This document shows positions 21,575-24,625 of a stretch of 24,625 nucleotides of DNA, one piece after another. The translations under genes were made by a program, and so were the position numbers. The stretch is from Fen-1231 sp035286465 (GTDB lineage: Bacteria; Gemmatimonadota; Gemmatimonadetes; Gemmatimonadales; Gemmatimonadaceae): assembly GCA_035286465.1 (NCBI GenBank), contig DATEDF010000087.1, forward strand, positions 1 to 24,625. Reading direction: 5' to 3'. Below the pieces are notes generated by a model. That model made no database searches and was not told the origin of the DNA. It saw only the letters and a list, made by a program, of their open reading frames with translations. Position 1 is the first letter of the stretch. Each line of letters begins with the position of its first letter.

Positions 21575-23677
21575 ATGCCGCTGCTCCGCGCCCTCCGCGC
21601 CCTCCGCGCCCTCCGCGCCCTCCGCGCCTCTGCGCTGGCGCTCGCGATCCTGGCCGTCCCGGCGCTCGCGCAGCGCCCGATGTCCATCAACGACGTGATG
21701 GACCTCCGGAACGTCGGCGCCGTGCAACTCTCGCCCGATGGCGCGCGCGTGCTCTACACCGTGAGCGCGTGGGAGCACCCCGCGGCGCGCGACACGAGCC
21801 GCGGCGACCGGCACGACGTGCGCTCGCACGTCTGGTTGGTGGCGGCCGACGGCATCGGCAACCGGCAGCTCACCTTCGGCGAGCGCGGCGAGTCGGCGCC
21901 GCAGTGGTCGCCCGACGGCCGGTTCATCTCGTTCACGGCCGCGCGCGGCACGGGCACGGGCGAGGACGCGCCCCGCGCGCAGATCTGGCTGATGCGCGTG
22001 GACGGGGGCGAGGCCTCGCAGCTCACCTCCGCGCGCGACGGCGCCGGCGGCTACGCCTGGGCGCCGGACTCGAAGTCCATTGTCTACCTCACCACCGATT
22101 CGCTCACGCGCGACGGCGAGGCCAGGGCGCGCCGCCGCGACGACCCGAAGACGTTCGAGGGCGACATGCGGATGTCGCACGCGTGGGTGATTGACGTGGC
22201 GACGAAGGCCGCGACCAAGATCACGAGCGGCGACTTCACGATCGCCGGCACGCCGGCGTGGTCGAGCGACGGCACGCGGCTCGCGTTCATCGCGCGCCCG
22301 ACGACGCTCGTCCGCGACGAGCGGCGCGACGGCTGGATCATCACCGTCGCGACCAAGGCGATGGAGAAGATCGTGACGCCCGTGAGCACGACGATCCAGG
22401 GCACGCCCGCCTGGTCGCCCGACGGCGCGCGGCTCGCCTTCGGCGCGATCGTCGAGGAGTGGAAGCCCAACGCCGACGGGATGTACCCGCGATCGCTCCG
22501 GAACACGCAGCTCTTCCTGTACGACATCGCGGCGAAGTCGGCGAAGAGCGCGGCCAGCGCGCAGTTCGACTACTCGGTGGGCGGCCCGCGCTGGTCGAAG
22601 GACGGCACGCGTATCCTCTTCACGGCGCAGGATCGGGTCTACCCGTCGGCGTTCGCGTACGACGTGGCGAGCGGCCAGTACACGCGACGCACCAGGGAGA
22701 TGATGCTCCGCGCGCCGTCGTACTCGACGGACGAGCGCACCGTGGCGTTCGCGATGGACGGGCCGAAGGCGACGGCCGACGTCTACGTGTCCGACGCGGC
22801 GTTCAGCACTCCGCGAAAGCTCACGACGGTGAACCCGCAGCTCGCGCAGCTCACGCTGGGAGAGAGCGAGGTGATCACGTGGAAGAGCACGGACGGCTGG
22901 ACGGTGGAGGGCATCCTGCTCAAGCCGGTGGGATATCAGGCGGGGCGACGCTACCCGCTGAAAGTGGACGTGCACGGCGGACCCACGGGCGCCCACACCA
23001 ACGGATTCAAGGCGGGCTGGGGCTCGCCGGGACAGTTCTACGCGGGGCAGGGATGGGCCGTGCTCTATCCCAACCCGCGCGGCAGCACGGGCTACGGCGA
23101 GAAGTTCATGCGCGGGAACATCAAGGACTGGGGCGGCGGTGACTACCGCGACATCATGACCGGCGTGGACGAACTCGTCCGGCGCGGCATCGCGGACTCG
23201 ACCCGCCTCGCGGTCACGGGCTGGAGCTATGGCGGCTACATGACCGGATGGGTGGTCTCGCAGACGAGCCGCTTCAAGGCGGCGATGATGGGCGCCGGCC
23301 TCTCGAACATGGAGAGCATGTACGGCACCACCGACATCCCCGGCTACATCGGCACCTTCTACGAGGGAATGCCGCAGCTCGACGGCACGCTCAACAACAA
23401 GTCGCTCGAGTTCTACCGCTCACGGTCGGCGATCCAGTATTCTTCGCGCGTGACGACGCCGCTGCTGATGCTGCACGGCGGCAACGACGAGCGCGTGCCG
23501 ATCGGCCAGCCGATGGAGTACTACCGGAACCTCAAGGACCGCGGCAAGACGGTCGAGCTGGTGTTCTATCCGCGCGAGGGACACGGGCTCAGCGAGTGGT
23601 ACCACCAGGTGGACAAGATCCGCCGGGAGCACGAGTGGCTGACGAAGTTCACGCTGGGGAGCAGGGTGGTGCCGTAG
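21575..23677 (+). CDS. Secreted S9-family peptidase (prolyl oligopeptidase/dipeptidyl aminopeptidase type)
   Basis: This is a 700-aa protein with an N-terminal signal peptide containing repeated R-A-L units and a core ASALALAILAVPALAQ. Residues from about 35 to 440 form a propeller (SPDGARVLYTVS, SPDGRFISFTAA, SSDGTRLAFIAR, SPDGARLAFGAI, SKDGTRILFTAQ). The C-terminal hydrolase has PLKVDVHGGPTGAH, the nucleophile elbow GWSYGGYMT (Ser551), GGNDERVP (Asp638) and EGHGLSE (His670). It should cleave short peptides in the periplasm. ATG at 21575 is preceded by TGAGGT, four bases away. An AT-rich TATTCT at 21542-21547 is a possible -10 element. Length and motifs are complete and no frameshift is seen. 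Confidence 0.94.
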   Translation: MPLLRALRALRALRALRASALALAILAVPALAQRPMSINDVMDLRNVGAVQLSPDGARVLYTVSAWEHPAARDTSRGDRHDVRSHVWLVAADGIGNRQLTFGERGESAPQWSPDGRFISFTAARGTGTGEDAPRAQIWLMRVDGGEASQLTSARDGAGGYAWAPDSKSIVYLTTDSLTRDGEARARRRDDPKTFEGDMRMSHAWVIDVATKAATKITSGDFTIAGTPAWSSDGTRLAFIARPTTLVRDERRDGWIITVATKAMEKIVTPVSTTIQGTPAWSPDGARLAFGAIVEEWKPNADGMYPRSLRNTQLFLYDIAAKSAKSAASAQFDYSVGGPRWSKDGTRILFTAQDRVYPSAFAYDVASGQYTRRTREMMLRAPSYSTDERTVAFAMDGPKATADVYVSDAAFSTPRKLTTVNPQLAQLTLGESEVITWKSTDGWTVEGILLKPVGYQAGRRYPLKVDVHGGPTGAHTNGFKAGWGSPGQFYAGQGWAVLYPNPRGSTGYGEKFMRGNIKDWGGGDYRDIMTGVDELVRRGIADSTRLAVTGWSYGGYMTGWVVSQTSRFKAAMMGAGLSNMESMYGTTDIPGYIGTFYEGMPQLDGTLNNKSLEFYRSRSAIQYSSRVTTPLLMLHGGNDERVPIGQPMEYYRNLKDRGKTVELVFYPREGHGLSEWYHQVDKIRREHEWLTKFTLGSRVVP
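21584..21628 (+). repeat. Five exact 9-bp tandem repeats inside the S9 peptidase signal peptide
   Basis: CTCCGCGCC occurs five times in succession from 21584 to 21628 with no mismatch, encoding L-R-A repeated in the basic N-region of the signal peptide. The 9-bp unit keeps the reading frame, so gain or loss of units would change only the length and charge of the N-region. Confidence 0.95.
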
Positions 23678-23751
23678 ACCGCGACAGGGAGACCGATCCT
23701 CGAAGGACAAACAGCTGCTGGACACAGGACAGACTGCATCTGGAGCGACAC

Positions 23752-24625
23752 ATGCGCAGACACCTCGCTGTTTCGACACGACTTCTCGCCGCCGTCGCTG
23801 CCCTCGCCGTCCTCGCGGCCGGCGCGCTCGCGCAGGACGCCGCCGCCGTCATCAGCGCCGCGGCCAGGGCGATCGGTGCGGAGAACATCACCTCGATCAC
23901 CTACTCGGGCTCGGCGGCAAACATCAACTTCGGGCAGACGAAGAGCATCAGCGGGCCGTACGCGCTCTCGACGGCGATCACGAACTACGTGCGCTCGCTC
24001 GACCTGAGCCGGCCCGCCTCGCGCGCGAGCGGCACCACGCTGGCGGCGCAGGTGCCGGGCTTCCCGCCGCCGCAACCGGGGACGCTCAACCAGAACATCG
24101 GTCCGAACAACACGGCGTGGACACAGCAGCTCGAGATCTGGACGACGCCGTGGGGATTCCTGAAGGGCGCCGCGGCGAACAACGCGACGATACGTTCGCA
24201 GCGAATCAGCGGCACACGGTACAACGTGGTCTCGTGGATGACGCCGCAGAAAGCGCCGTCGGGAGCGGCGTACACGGTGCGGGGCTACATCAATGAAGCG
24301 AACCTCGTCGCGCGGGTCGAGACGTGGGTGGAGCATCCCATCCTCGGGGACCTGCAGGTGGAGTCGGAGTATTCCGACTACCGCGACTTCGGCGGCGCGA
24401 AAGTTCCGGTGAGGATCGTGCAGAAGCGCGCCGGGTGGCCGACGTTCGAGGCCACGATCACGAGCGCGAGCGCGAACCCGGCGAACATCGCGGAGCTGAT
24501 GACGCCGCCGCCACCGCCTCAGCGCGCGGCCGGCGCGGCCGGCGCGGCCGGGCGAGGCGGAGCGGGGGGCGGTCCGCCCGCACCGCCGACCGTGGGGTCG
24601 GAGAAACTCGCGGACGGCGTCTATC
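23752..24625 (+). CDS. Secreted MBL-fold metallo-hydrolase with an extra N-terminal domain (partial, runs off window)
   Basis: The open frame from ATG 23752 to the window end gives 291 residues. The signal peptide has the core LLAAVAALAVLAAGALA then QDAAAV. The segment AAARAIGAENITSITYSGSA begins a roughly 230-residue beta-rich lipoprotein-like domain (WTTPWGFLKGAAANNATI, WVEHPILGDLQVESEYSDY, FGGAKVPVRIVQKRAGWPTF). A Pro/Ala/Gly-rich linker follows and then SEKLADGVY, the usual first strand of the metallo-beta-lactamase fold in this two-domain secreted family. The HxHxDH metal site lies beyond the window, so the assignment is inferred from architecture. GGAG lies 6 nt before the ATG. It follows the S9 peptidase by 74 nt on the same strand and may be co-transcribed. 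Confidence 0.75.
   Translation, partial: MRRHLAVSTRLLAAVAALAVLAAGALAQDAAAVISAAARAIGAENITSITYSGSAANINFGQTKSISGPYALSTAITNYVRSLDLSRPASRASGTTLAAQVPGFPPPQPGTLNQNIGPNNTAWTQQLEIWTTPWGFLKGAAANNATIRSQRISGTRYNVVSWMTPQKAPSGAAYTVRGYINEANLVARVETWVEHPILGDLQVESEYSDYRDFGGAKVPVRIVQKRAGWPTFEATITSASANPANIAELMTPPPPPQRAAGAAGAAGRGGAGGGPPAPPTVGSEKLADGVY
24526..24552 (+). repeat. Three 9-bp tandem repeats in the interdomain linker of the MBL-fold gene
   Basis: GCGGCCGGC occurs at 24526-24534 and 24535-24543, and with one mismatch at 24544-24552, encoding A-A-G units in the low-complexity linker. It is in frame and probably produced by slippage. It is similar in kind to the 9-bp array in the S9 signal peptide. Confidence 0.7.

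Noticed and set aside
21092..22996. Long minus-strand extension of the cytosolic propeller frame across the MoaD-like and S9 genes
   Set aside because: It overlaps two well-supported genes, and the AGGAGG before ATG 21091 decides the start.

Overview
This is a GC-rich bacterial chromosomal window with dense coding on both strands and very frequent GTG start codons. The gene content suggests Gemmatimonadota or a close relative: secreted Asp-box (BNR/VPS10-like) propellers, a secreted S9 peptidase, a secreted amidohydrolase, an MBL-fold hydrolase with an extra N-terminal domain, DinB and DUF1801 proteins. The assignment is an inference from gene content only; no rRNA or other marker gene is present. 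I saw no tRNA, rRNA, CRISPR array, transposase or integrase.

Region 1 (1-7761) is a tightly packed minus-strand run. In transcription order it holds a small glycine-zipper membrane protein, a DinB-family protein, a membrane protein with a degenerate GGDEF domain, a four-helix membrane protein, a secreted amidohydrolase (4-nt GTGA overlap), a DAO-type FAD oxidoreductase, a GcvT-like folate enzyme, a PYROXD2-like FAD oxidoreductase, and the first codons of one more gene that leaves the window. The DAO, GcvT and PYROXD2-like genes look like a small catabolic module for N-methylated or glycine-type amines. Region 2 (7762-8200) has no gene but carries several perfect hairpins and ends in a strong terminator-like stem.

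Region 3 (8201-11446, minus) is one large secreted multi-Asp-box propeller protein. It diverges from region 4 (11677-17719, plus). Region 4 has a DUF1801 protein, a hairpin-rich gap, then a probable operon of a secreted YVTN-type propeller, an ABC ATPase, an ABC-2 permease and a membrane-anchored LpqC/PHB-depolymerase-type esterase. ATPase and permease are directly adjacent, and the permease and esterase genes overlap or nearly touch.

Region 5 (17720-19999) looks like a patch of turnover: an orphan HicB-like antitoxin, a two-copy domain protein whose first copy lacks its N-terminal strand and whose start lies on a perfect 12-bp inverted repeat, a 64-aa membrane protein, an unrecognised 193-aa protein, and a C-terminal scrap of an M1-type metallopeptidase.

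Region 6 (20000-24625) has a minus-strand MoaD/ThiS sulfur-carrier-like gene two bases upstream of a cytosolic five-Asp-box propeller. These are divergent from a secreted S9 prolyl-oligopeptidase whose signal peptide contains five exact 9-bp repeats. The window ends inside a secreted MBL-fold hydrolase.

The items most worth follow-up are the GGDEF protein that lost its active site but kept an RxxD motif at the inhibitory-site position, the MoaD-propeller pair, the truncated duplicated-domain gene and the hairpin-rich intergenic region.
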